Below, piece after piece: positions 47,401 to 57,237 of a stretch of 64,000 bases of DNA. Both the position numbers and the translations under genes were made by a program. Source of the DNA: Bombardia bombarda (taxonomy: Eukaryota; Ascomycota; Sordariomycetes; Sordariales; Lasiosphaeriaceae); the NCBI GenBank assembly GCA_030512295.1, contig JAULSR010000005.1, forward strand, positions 1,488,001-1,552,000, written 5' to 3'. Numbering within the stretch: position 1 is the stretch's first letter; each line of letters begins with the position of its first letter. Under the pieces are notes generated by a model. That model was not told where the DNA came from and did no database searches. It was given only the letters and a program-made list of their open reading frames with translations.

Positions 47401-49143
47401 TGCGCACCTGCGCCTCAAAGAACGACGGCCTCCTCCCATTCCCATTGCCATTCCCATTCCCATTCCCACCGTCATATTTAGAGCTACTGCTCCTCGCTAT
47501 CCGCGTCACCGGCCGGCTGGAATACCCCTCCGGCAGCCCAAACACCCTCGCAGGCCGCCAGCTCACCTCTTCCTCCTCTTCTTCATACCCATCCACAAAG
47601 CTGCCCAGCCCGAACGCGCCCAAGCCATTGGCAGGCGGCTCCCTTGCCGCTTCAACCCTTACCCAATCACCGGAAAAACACCCGACGCGCGTCAGGTCGC
47701 GCATGTCGACGTACACGCGCGCCTCCTCGTCATCGTCGGCAGCGGGCCGCGGGTGCAGCAGCTCGGGCGCGATGGGCTGCAGCAGCCCGTGGGCCTTGAA
47801 CAGCCTGCCGCGGGGCTGCCGGCTTGACGGTCTGGCAGTCGTGGCTGTGTAGCTGGAGAAGACGGAGCCGGGCCCGCCACCGCCCATGCGCGATCGGCCG
47901 CCCATTGCCGTGGGCGTGCCGGGCTGGAGGGTCGACATGCCGCTGGTGATGGTGGGCGGGAGGGTGGGTGTCTGCAGGGAGATGATGTCGTCCATTGAGT
48001 CGTCTGACAGGTTGTCGTCGCCATCAGAGAGATCATCGTCTTGGCCTGGCCCGCCGCCGCCGCCGCCGTCGCCGTCAGAAGAGGAGGCCTCAGTAGCGAT
48101 GAAATCTGTGTCTTCGTCGTCGTCGTCGTCTTCGCCGGCGGTGGGGGCATCGGTGCGGTAGCGCTCTTCGGCGGCGGAGTAGAACTGGTCGTTGGCGGTG
48201 TCTTCGCCGTCGTCTTCTGGGACGCCGTTGAGGTTTCGGCTGGGTTGGATGGTGGGCGTTGAGGAGGCATGGTGGTGGTGGTGGTGGTGGTTGTGTTTGG
48301 AGGAGTGGATGCGGCCGCGGGAGACGACGATCTTGGTGGTGGGGGAGAGGACGCCCTGGGCGACGGGCTCGCAGAGGATGATCTTGCCTGGGTTCGGGGG
48401 CACGTGGGTGACGGGGTGCGGCGGCAGGGGTAAAGGGAAGAGGTCGCCCGAGTGGACTACCTTGAGGGTGCCCAGGGCGTTGCGCAGGGCGGTTGTCAGG
48501 CGGTCCTCGGGGGAGGAGGCAGAAGTGGTGGGGGTGGTGGTCTTGGCGGCGGCGAGGGTTGGATGTTCGCGGAAGAAGGTGCCCTGGCCGTCTTCGAGGC
48601 GCTTGGCCAGGTCCCCTTCGAGGCTGACAAAGACGGTGTCGAGCTCGATGGCGGCGACGTCGAGGATCAGGATCTCGATGCCGCTGCGGCTGTGGCTGGC
48701 GAGCCTCGACGGCGCGACCTGCTTGAGGTTGGCGGCGAAGGATTGGAGGGCGAGCGACGAGGGGGAGAATTGGACGGTGGCGCGGGCGAGGGCTGAGGAT
48801 TTGATGACGGGGACGACTGCCCAGCTGGTGGACTCGGGGGAATGCGCCGGTGTCCAGGGGGCGATGGCGACGTGAACGATGTCGGGGACTGCGGTGGAGG
48901 GCTGGTCTCCCCGAGCTTGTTGATCTGTTAGGGAAGGTGGTTAGTTAGAAGGTTTATGTAGTTGAACATGAATGGACGTGACCAACACTGGAGGTGGGGG
49001 AAGAGGTCGGCAAACAGGTCCTCAGAGAGGATGCCAACGTCGCTCTTGACATGGTCGTCGAGGACGAGGCGCGCTGTGAGGGCTGGCTTGTCCTGTCTGC
49101 GCCTTCGCGGCCGTCTTCTGCGGACGTCGGATGCCGTCGTCAT
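44448..49143 (-). CDS. pex6: Peroxin-6, peroxisomal AAA ATPase
   Basis: Three exons (49143-48987, 48924-45234, 45165-44448; introns 62 and 68 nt) encode 1,521 residues. Pex6 forms a hexamer with Pex1 that pulls the receptor Pex5 from the peroxisomal membrane. The first AAA domain (about 830-1050) is degenerate: STQRSIGKA in place of a Walker A and CALMIRHIEAL without the acidic Walker B pair, as is normal for Pex6 D1. The second domain (about 1090-1330) is intact: GPPGTGKT near 1130, FFDELDS near 1189, GATNRPD and the LLRPGRFD arginine finger region. The N-terminal half holds a poly-His run, acidic low-complexity stretches and two adaptor-like domains. The C-terminal 140 residues are Gly/Ser/Lys-rich. 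Exon 1 is recovered by phase (donor GTTGGT, acceptor CTAACAG). Confidence 0.95.
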
Positions 49144-50307
49144 TGTGGAGGATTCTTTGGACGGTAATCAGAGGAACTGAGGTGATATTTGGCGCGTCAA
49201 TCAACGAAAATGGCGGATTGACCAAGCTTCGCGGTGCATGGCCCCTATTCCCAAGGATGCCCCGTTGGGAGTCGCGTGGCGGGAAGGTCGACAGTTGCTG
49301 GCAAACAAGAACAAGAAGTGTAACTGAACTTGGTTACAGCAGCGAATTACCAAAAATCACCGAGCGTCAACTGGTGCGTCGCGAGGTGCTATATCAAATC
49401 AGATTAACAATTCGGCGCAATGTTTAGTGGTATGGACGCTGCCATCGTGCCTTCATCGACAAGCTCTCTCGGCTCGAGATGGATCTTGGAGCTTGGGTCC
49501 GTCTCCTCTTTCGCCTCGGCACATCGCGACCGGCCCGCATCGCGGCACCCAAACAGCTAGGGATGGAAGCGAGAGTACGACGTACACTAACCCCTAACCC
49601 TTATTTTCTTTGAAGGGTTAGGGTCCAGCAGACTGAACATCGTCACATGCAAATTAACTGCCAGGGCCTAGAACACCAAACAATAGCGATGCCTGCCGCT
49701 GCAACGTCTGTTTCTCAACCCCAATTTTGGGTTACAGATGTTGAAGAACCCTTGGAGTCAATTTATCCCCATTGGACACCAGCAAATAACCTGTCACTTC
49801 TTAATGAAATCTTCTTTTTTCTTATCTCTCAGTGAAGCCAAAGTCTCCTACTGTTGCTTGCTATTCCTTTGTTGTATACTCGTAGGGATTTGCAACTTTG
49901 TCCACTGTGGCTGTGAACTGACAAGCCAGAGAGGGGCAACCTTGCTAACTTTGGTTGCCGCTTTCTTGAAAGTTGCGTCATTGCCCGATTCCATTGCCAG
50001 TCTCCAATCAGTCTCCAATCAGGAACTCGCATGACGTTATTGATAACGAACGACCATGGAATTTTATCATGGATGCATCGCACCACCATGATTTGCCATC
50101 TCCTGATCTGCAATTGGTGTTGACAGTTTTTTCTTGATTTTATCTGTCACATTATAATATAATCGTTTTCCCTGCCAATTCTCTAGTTTCATGTTGTGCG
50201 TCGTTACTCTATCATTGCTACGATTGTTGATCCGATAGTTCAACAACAACAGGTACCAGCTACTTCATTGGTCATCTTTCCTTAACCTATCTCATCGCTC
50301 CGTCGCC
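49144..50307. other. Divergent promoter region Pex6/lipase
   Basis: 1.2 kb with the telomere-like inverted repeat at 49592-49623 and a CTCCAATCAGTCTCCAATCAGG direct duplication near 50000-50022. CAACAACAACA-type leader sequence precedes 50308. No gene is seen. Confidence 0.5.
49592..49623. repeat. Inverted repeat of telomere-type TTAGGG sequence
   Basis: Arms CCCTAACCCTT (49592-49602) and AAGGGTTAGGG (49613-49623) are exact reverse complements separated by ten bases. A further CACTAACC precedes the left arm. TTAGGG units are binding sites of Myb-type factors (Tbf1/TRF-like). Confidence 0.85.
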
Positions 50308-52612
50308 ATGTCGCCGTCGCGAAGCGATTCGTCTGCTGGATCATCAACATCAACATCAACATCAACATCAACAACGACTACGACCACAACAACACCCGAT
50401 TTCGATGCAGCATCTTCATTCGGCAAGTCAGCAGTCGAGTTTGCGCAGCAGGCAGAAAAGCTCTCGTACCGCCACCCGGAAGACGGCGAAACAGACAGCA
50501 TTGCGGTAGAAGCACGCTTCCCAGCGCCGTGCGACCCCGTCATAGTCACATCAGACGGCAACAGACTGCCGGCTGTCTCGCTAGAGGAAGCCCACAAGCT
50601 CAACATCCTCAAGAATGAGCTAGAGGCCAGCCATGAGCCCCTCGCGGACATCAGGCAAACAAGCAGGGACGATGCTGCCACTGAGAAGGCACAGGGGCTA
50701 GCTGCAGAAAACGAGCAGAACGAAAATGGGACGCAAAAGGACTCGAAAGGGGGAGGTGGCAGTCTCAGAAGCTCTATACCCTCCTCCCATACAAACCCTC
50801 TCTTCCCGCCGCTTCCACTATACGGCCCGCCGTCTGTCTTCAGGGACATACAATGCCGGCTGTTCCGATTCACGTCCTTCTTTCTCAGCATGGCCTTCCT
50901 GGGCGTCATCGTGCTCGGCTCGCTCTTCACCAGCATACCTACTTTCTTCCAGTATCTGTGGCAGACGATACAACTCAAAAATCCGGATGCCGACCGCCCG
51001 TTTTACGAAGAGGAAATGCGGCGGAGACAGCTGAGAAAGGAGCAGGAGCAGAAATGGAGGCGACGACGACAGCAGAGGCGGCCTTTGGTGCGTGAACGAG
51101 TGGACGACAAAGATGCCGAGGCCAGCGACGACAACCTCGAAGACTGCGCCGGCGAGCCCGACCCGATCGTATGCGACGTAGGCTACTACGCACGGCGCGT
51201 CGGCCTCGACGTCGAGACCTACGAGGTCCAGACCGAGGACGGCTTCATCATCGACCTCTGGCACGTCTACGACCCAGAGGAATACACCCCCTTACCTGAG
51301 GAGGAAAGAACCCATCGTGGCCCAGACCTCTTTACCGCCACCCCCCAGAAGCCAACCATCCGAGCACCACCACCAAAGAAGGCGACCAAAAACACAAATT
51401 CCCCGTCCTCCTCATACACGGCCTCCTCCAGTCCTCGGGCGCCTACTGCGTCAACGACGACGCCTCCCTCGCCTTCTACCTCTGCAAATCCGGCTACGAC
51501 GTCTGGCTCGGCAACAACCGGTGCGGCTTCCAGCCGCGCCACGTCCTGCTCCCCTACGCCGACCCGCGCATGTGGGCCTGGAACATACGCCAGATGGGCG
51601 TCTTCGACCTGCCCGCGCTGGCGTCGCGCGTCCTCCGCCAGACCGGCTTCGCCAAGCTCGGCCTGATCGCGCACTCGCAGGGCACGACGCAGACCTTCGT
51701 CGCGCTGGCCAAGGAGCAGCGCCCCGAGCTCGGCGAGCGGCTGACTGTTTTCTGCGCGCTCGCGCCGGCGGCGTACGCGGGCCCGCTGATTGGGAAGATG
51801 TACTTCAAGTTTATGCGGGTTATTACCCCGGCGATGTTTCGGCTGTTGTTTGGGATACATGCGTTTATTCCGTTGATGATGACGATGCATCGGGTGTTGG
51901 GGGCAGGGTGTATGGGTGGCTTGGGTATAAGGTGTTTTCGTTTCTGTTTAACTGGACGGATCGCCGGTGGGATCGGGGGCTGCGGGATAGGATGTTTCAG
52001 TTTGCGCCGGTGTATGTGAGCGCCGAGAGCATGCGGTGGTGGCTGGGGAGGGAGTGCTTTGCGAAGCATAAGTGTATTTTGGCGACCAAGGAGGAGTGGC
52101 GGGCGGAGGAGAGGGAGGATGAGGAGAGGAGTGTTGTTGAGGCAGCGAGGAGGAGGGATGGGGAAGTGGATTTTGGGGGGTTGGGGTTGGTGGGGGTGGG
52201 GGTGGATGGGGAGTCTGATGAGGAGGACGAGGGTGGGGAGGGGGAGGGGGAGAGGGAGAAGGTGCATAAACGGAAGTCAAAGGGGTCGTCGGCTTGGTAT
52301 AACCACCAGGCGCCGCCGTTTGCGCTCTGGGTGTGTGGGAATGACGCGCTGGTGGATGGTGATAAGTTGCTGAGGCGGTTCGAGCGCGGACGCGAGCCCC
52401 ATGTGGACGTGGTGCATTCCAAGGTCATTGAGGGTTATGAGCACCTGGATGTTATCTGGGCCATGGACGCGGTCGACCAGGTGTTTAAGGAGGTGCGCGA
52501 GGTGTTGTGGAAGACGTGTGACGTGAGGGACATGTGTCGTGTACCGGTGGGGTGCGAGGATGTGGAGAAGTGGGAGAGGCCGCAACGGGGTGGTAGTGAT
52601 GAACCGGAATGA
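50308..52612 (+). CDS. Membrane-anchored steryl ester hydrolase/lipase, reading frame interrupted twice
   Basis: An alpha/beta-hydrolase of the fungal Tgl1/Yeh family, which cleaves steryl esters or acylglycerols at lipid droplets or the plasma membrane. The first 165 residues are Ser/Thr-rich and disordered. One membrane helix follows (FLSMAFLGVIVLGSLF), then a basic stretch and the lipase cap YYARRVGLDVETYEVQTEDG. The catalytic part holds FPVLLIHGLLQSSGAYCVN, the nucleophile motif AHSQGTTQ, the acid in GNDALVD and the histidine in GYEHLDVIWA. It is read in three frames. The first switch is at the C6 run 51341-51346 and the second at the G5 run 51899-51903; adding one base at each gives a continuous 768-residue protein. 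No introns of suitable phase are apparent. All catalytic residues are kept, so sequence error is likelier than a pseudogene. Confidence 0.85.
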
Positions 52613-53982
52613 AGGGGGAAGCTGCTGATGGGTTGCAGTCGAGCAGCAACGAGGATCTGTCTGTGGTAGGTATGTGTGGAACTATAGAGAACTCGGGTTC
52701 ACTTTTAGGGGGGCCGCGGATATGTCTTTGGGGTAATGTTAATGTTGAATGAGTGTATGAGGTGGGTGGTGGGGTTTGAATTTGGAGTTTCAAAAGGGGT
52801 CGGCCATTTTTGGCTTTGATAGATATAGAGACAAGCATAGAGTGTATAGATGGCAACTGGAATAACGTATTTTAGCGATAAAAAGGTGTATGGAAGGAAG
52901 ATAGACTGGATTAATATTTGTTGCGATATGGGTTAGATATGTCAGTATAGTATTATAGTTGAGACTTTTCCTTATGAAATTAACCAAAATCGAGACGATA
53001 TTCTCTCGATGGAAGATTTCACCTTTATGGGTGTTGATTTTGGTCTCCGTGGCGGTTGTCGTCGGTGTGGATGGAAACCAGCTGCAGAGGCGTTGCGAAT
53101 GCGGGGTGCATCCGCTGCGGCAGCCACTTGTCGGGATGGTCACATACCCGCGCGATGGTAGGTATGTGGGCACTGGTTAAACCCGTCGACCCCAGCTTTG
53201 CTCAGGGGAAACCTAGAGGCGCTATTCGCACTACCTTGAAATATGTAGGTCGTTAAGTGTAAGTGCAGCAAGCACATTACCGGGCGGGGGAATAAAGGCG
53301 GGATGGATGCAACTGCCGGCCGTTTATTTCCCCGGATGGCAAGAGCCATTAACGTTGCAACTTCTTTTTCAGAACCAACAACTTACCACTGCGATGCAAT
53401 TCCCTTAGAAAAACTTATCCGGCCCTCCATGTCCCGGCAGACACTAACCCGCATCCCATGCATAGCGCACATAACCATCGCACCACTTCACTCAGTTACT
53501 CAACGCACTTTACACTTTATATGCCATCTTTATTATCTGTCTCACGCGACACAGAATTTTGTCCAAGCTGGCGTCTCGGGCTCTCGGTGAAGCCCCGCCA
53601 TGACACCCCTTTCCGTCCGCCAAGATTGGCGAATTGCAGGGGCTCGACCCTGGGTGTCACTTTCCTCTTCTTGATTGGGCGTCTGGTGGGACATCCCCCC
53701 AGCTAGGCCCAAGGGGACGAAGAGATGCCAAGAATGCCACCTGGGTAGGCTTGGCTCTGGGCCAGGCGGCGGCATGGATGAGGGCACCAGGAATGCACCC
53801 GCGCCTTCCTTGTCGGGGAAGACGACGACGACTGGGAAAGTGACGAAGAACCAGGGATAGACTTTTTTTCTATCTCTCTATCATACTGTCAAGCTAAACG
53901 AGCGTTGTTTTCCTTGGAGTATTGTCGAGCGTGCAGCAAACAGGTTGTGCTTCGACTTGCCCCTGCGGCAGCCAGAAACACC
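52613..53982. other. Intergenic region lipase/GH125
   Basis: 1.4 kb with the lipase 3' region and the GH125 promoter. The frame of GH125 is open from an ATG at 53905, but I place the start at 53983. Nothing else is recognised. Confidence 0.5.
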
Positions 53983-56307
53983 ATGGCTATCCCATTCATC
54001 AATGGCTCACGGAGATGGAGATTGGTCGGCATCGCTGCCCTCCTGACCTGCCTCATCATCTACCTTGGATTTCACGCGCCATTAACCCTCATTCAGGAGC
54101 AGGAGCCTCTTGATCTGCAGACGGGCTCAGGGTCGCATAAACATGACGCCCAGCAAGCAGACGTGAATGTCGATCATGATACCCAAGAAGCAGAGGTGTC
54201 TGTCGACGACCCTCCGACTCTAACTACCACCGCCACTCCCACCGTCTTGTCCTTGACTTCAAAGCCCACTCCCACCGCGGAGTCTCTAGCCCCAAAGCCC
54301 ACCCACAAAGTCGTCTGCTCCAGCTTCGAAACCCTACAGGCAATGAAGCCAGGCCCCCTATCCGCCGGCAAGCGACAGTTCCCTTACGTGCGCCCGCCCC
54401 CCGAATGCCGGACCTTCCCCTTACCCTCCATGGAAGCCCTCATCAAGCGCATGAAGACACTCATCGCCGACCCAGACCTGTTCCGCCTCTTCGAGAACAG
54501 CTACCCCAACACGCTCGACACCATGGTCAAGTGGCGCGGCTACGCCAACACCACCGACCCGCTCACCCAGCAGCAAGTCCAGACAGACGAAGAGCTGACC
54601 TACGTCATCACGGGCGACATCGACGCCATGTGGCTGCGCGACTCGGCCAGCCAGATCTACTCGTACTTGCCCCTGCTCGAGCCCTCGTCAGATGCAGACT
54701 CGCTCGCCAGCCTCTGGCGCGGCCTCGTCAACTCGCACGCGCGCTACATCGTCATCTCGCCGTACTGCCACTCGTTCCAGCCGCCGCCCGAGAGCGGCAT
54801 CCCGCCGACCACCAACGGCGCCTACTCGCAGAATCACCCCAACCCGCCGTACAACCCGCAGCGCGTGTTTGACTGCAAGTGGGAGCTTGATAGCCTGGCG
54901 TCGTTTCTGCAGATCAGCGCGGCGTATTATGAAAAGACGGGCGACCTGGCGTTTTTTGGGAGGTATCAGTGGGTGGACGCGGTGCGCGCGGCGGTGGACG
55001 CGGCGGCGGCGATGCGCACGGGCACGTACGATGACGAGGGGCGGGTGCTGCCGTCGGCGTGGACGTTTACCGGGTGGACGAACCGCGGGTCCGAGACGCT
55101 GACGAACGACGGGCTGGGGAATCCGGTGAGGGAGAATGGCATGGTGCGGTCGGGGTTCCGGCCGAGCGACGATGCGTGTATTTTTCAGCTGCTGACGCCG
55201 AGTAACATGATGTTTGCTGCGTATTTGGAGCAGGCGTCGGTTATCATGGAGGGTTTGGCAGCAGCAACTGATAGTGATGGCGTCGAAGGAGCGGCAAACC
55301 TGACGGTGGCGATGCGCGATCTGGCGGGTGGCATCAGGCGGGGCGTGGCGCGCGACGCGGTCGTGAGCCATCGTGATTTTGGGGATATCTTTGCGTACGA
55401 GGTCGATGGGTATGGCGGCGCCAATCTGATGGACGATGCCAATGTGCCGAGTTTGTTGGCGATGCCGCTGTGGGACTATACGCAGCCGCTTGGTGCGGCG
55501 CATCCGAAGGTGTTCAAGTCGACGCATCCTCCTCCTCCTCCTCCGCCGTTCCCGCGGCGGGGCCTGAATACCACAGTACCAGCAGCCAAGAAGGAGAAGA
55601 TGGACGAAGTCGAGCACGACTACGCCCTCGTCTACCAAAACACGCGCAAGTTCGCCCTCAGCATGGCGAACCCCTACTACGCCAAGGGCCCCGCGCTGTC
55701 GGCCGTCGGCGGGCCGCATCTCGGCCCCGGCAAGGGCTGGCCCATGGCGGCGACGGTGGCGGCGCTCACGGCGTACGAGGACCTCGCGGGGTTTCCGGGG
55801 GGCAGCAAGGAGCGCGACGAGGCGGTGGCGGAGCAGCTGTTTATGGTGCTCAACTCGACGGCGGGCACGGGGGTCGTGCACGAGACGGTGAATGCGTGGC
55901 GCGAGGGCGACTGGACTCGGTCGTGGTTCGGGTGGGCTAATGGGCTGTTTGGGGAGCTGATTGTGAGGATTGCGGAGGATGAAGAGAGGAGGGGGTGGTG
56001 GGGGAGGGGAAGGGGGGGTTGTTGGGGAGGAGTTGGCAGTAGGAGGGTTGTGGTTCTGGTTTGTTTTCTTTTTAGTGGAGAGGGTAATAGTCTGGATGAT
56101 GAAAGTTTGTATATTGCTTGTGAAAGGGGTAGGATAATGGCAGAGGAGCGGGTGGAAGTCAAAGCGGCTGGATATATGAGTGTGATTGCATGGTTTGTTG
56201 TGCGCAAGTATCGTTGTCTTGTTCTTTTTGGTTACTTGTTTGGTGTTGAGAGGGGAGGGAAAACTCAACTTGGGCATTGTTATGGCGTTACCGGCAAGGC
56301 ACCGTAG
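53983..56307 (+). CDS. GH125 exo-alpha-1,6-mannosidase (Mug157 type), membrane-anchored
   Basis: Single exon. The ATG at 53983 (CACCATGG context) precedes a type II membrane anchor (LVGIAALLTCLIIYL, residues about 14-33) and a Pro/Thr stem, so the enzyme acts in Golgi or ER lumen. Family hallmarks are RTFPLPSMEALI, ELTYVITGDIDAMWLRDSASQ (with the proposed catalytic acid), NPPYNPQRVFDCKWELDS, FTGWTNRGSETLT, RPSDDACIF, TPSNMMFAAYLE and WTRSWFGWANGLFGELIVRI. Family proteins end soon after this last motif. Here the frame runs on about 100 residues with Trp/Gly/Arg/Val-rich, unconserved sequence to 56307 (774 residues in all). One extra G in the G5 run at 55991-55995 would instead end the protein at 56042 (686 residues). 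I give the literal frame; the true end is uncertain. Confidence 0.88.
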   Translation: MAIPFINGSRRWRLVGIAALLTCLIIYLGFHAPLTLIQEQEPLDLQTGSGSHKHDAQQADVNVDHDTQEAEVSVDDPPTLTTTATPTVLSLTSKPTPTAESLAPKPTHKVVCSSFETLQAMKPGPLSAGKRQFPYVRPPPECRTFPLPSMEALIKRMKTLIADPDLFRLFENSYPNTLDTMVKWRGYANTTDPLTQQQVQTDEELTYVITGDIDAMWLRDSASQIYSYLPLLEPSSDADSLASLWRGLVNSHARYIVISPYCHSFQPPPESGIPPTTNGAYSQNHPNPPYNPQRVFDCKWELDSLASFLQISAAYYEKTGDLAFFGRYQWVDAVRAAVDAAAAMRTGTYDDEGRVLPSAWTFTGWTNRGSETLTNDGLGNPVRENGMVRSGFRPSDDACIFQLLTPSNMMFAAYLEQASVIMEGLAAATDSDGVEGAANLTVAMRDLAGGIRRGVARDAVVSHRDFGDIFAYEVDGYGGANLMDDANVPSLLAMPLWDYTQPLGAAHPKVFKSTHPPPPPPPFPRRGLNTTVPAAKKEKMDEVEHDYALVYQNTRKFALSMANPYYAKGPALSAVGGPHLGPGKGWPMAATVAALTAYEDLAGFPGGSKERDEAVAEQLFMVLNSTAGTGVVHETVNAWREGDWTRSWFGWANGLFGELIVRIAEDEERRGWWGRGRGGCWGGVGSRRVVVLVCFLFSGEGNSLDDESLYIACERGRIMAEERVEVKAAGYMSVIAWFVVRKYRCLVLFGYLFGVERGGKTQLGHCYGVTGKAP

Positions 56308-57237
56308 CCTTTATTGCTGGTGTGAGCATGTGGTTTTGTATTGTATTGAGATACCGAGGTAGTGAAGCAGGCCGTGGCTTGATGGATGAATAAACTTCTT
56401 ACTTCATTCCAAGCGGTATTGTTCTTTGCTTCTTTCAATTTTCTCAGACTGTGGATGCTTGCAATTTTGTTTAAATTGTCTAGCTATGAAGTTACCGTGT
56501 AAAACATTAAGCAGAGTGATCAAACGGATGCCAGTGACATCTGACTGGGTCTGGGGTTGTAATATATCCCCTTCCCATGGACAGAAGCTGCCATTACTTG
56601 GCATGGTATATAGGTATAGATCTAGTGAAGACCGAGAACCTAAAGCCAAGTAGGAAGAAACACTCGTTAGGTATGTGCCAGTAAAGCAATCTGTATGTCT
56701 TCGTGCCATCCCTTTTGGATGTATCTCAAAGAGTATCAGAAAATAGGCGAAAGCAAGATAGTCGTAGTAGCTGTGAAATATTAGTCCCGTATACAAGGGA
56801 AAGAGACCGTCAGAGGCCTGAAGAATCATAAATTTTGTCGTTTGCAGTTGTCGTCACCCTTGGCATCACCCGCCAGTATAAAAACTCCGTCCGTTCGCCC
56901 GCTACATTACTCCATTACCCCATATATGTCATAAAAACAACAGCGCTTTTGTTGCTGTTCCCCCTTTTCAAGCTAGCTTAGTAAAATTCCTAGCAATATT
57001 GTTTGGTATGTCGGCGAGCTCTCTAATCAGATACCGATGCCGTGTTCTGTTCGTTCCAGGCAGGCTCTTGGATCTCTTTCTGTCGGTTGTCCCGCTACAT
57101 AGACAAGCAAGCAAGTACTGAGCAAGTACTGAGGCATACATATACCTCTAGTAGAGTAGAGCACCACGCCACTTGAAGACTCATGGCTGCTCCGATACCA
57201 CCCCTCCAAACCCAAATAGCTGGGGGAAACCCAATGC
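56308..57237. other. Convergent intergenic region GH125/unknown nuclear-type protein
   Basis: 930 bp. A TATAAAA near 56878 on the + strand points toward the 3' end of the minus-strand gene. A short + strand frame at 57183-57383 lies opposite that gene's last exon; I do not accept it. Nothing else is recognised. Confidence 0.45.

Noticed and set aside
50308..52612. Lipase as a pseudogene
   Set aside because: All catalytic residues and the whole fold are kept, and only two single-base homopolymer defects break it; error is likelier.
54688..56277. 529-codon open frame on the - strand
   Set aside because: It is antisense to the GH125 gene and has shadow-type Arg/His/Pro composition.
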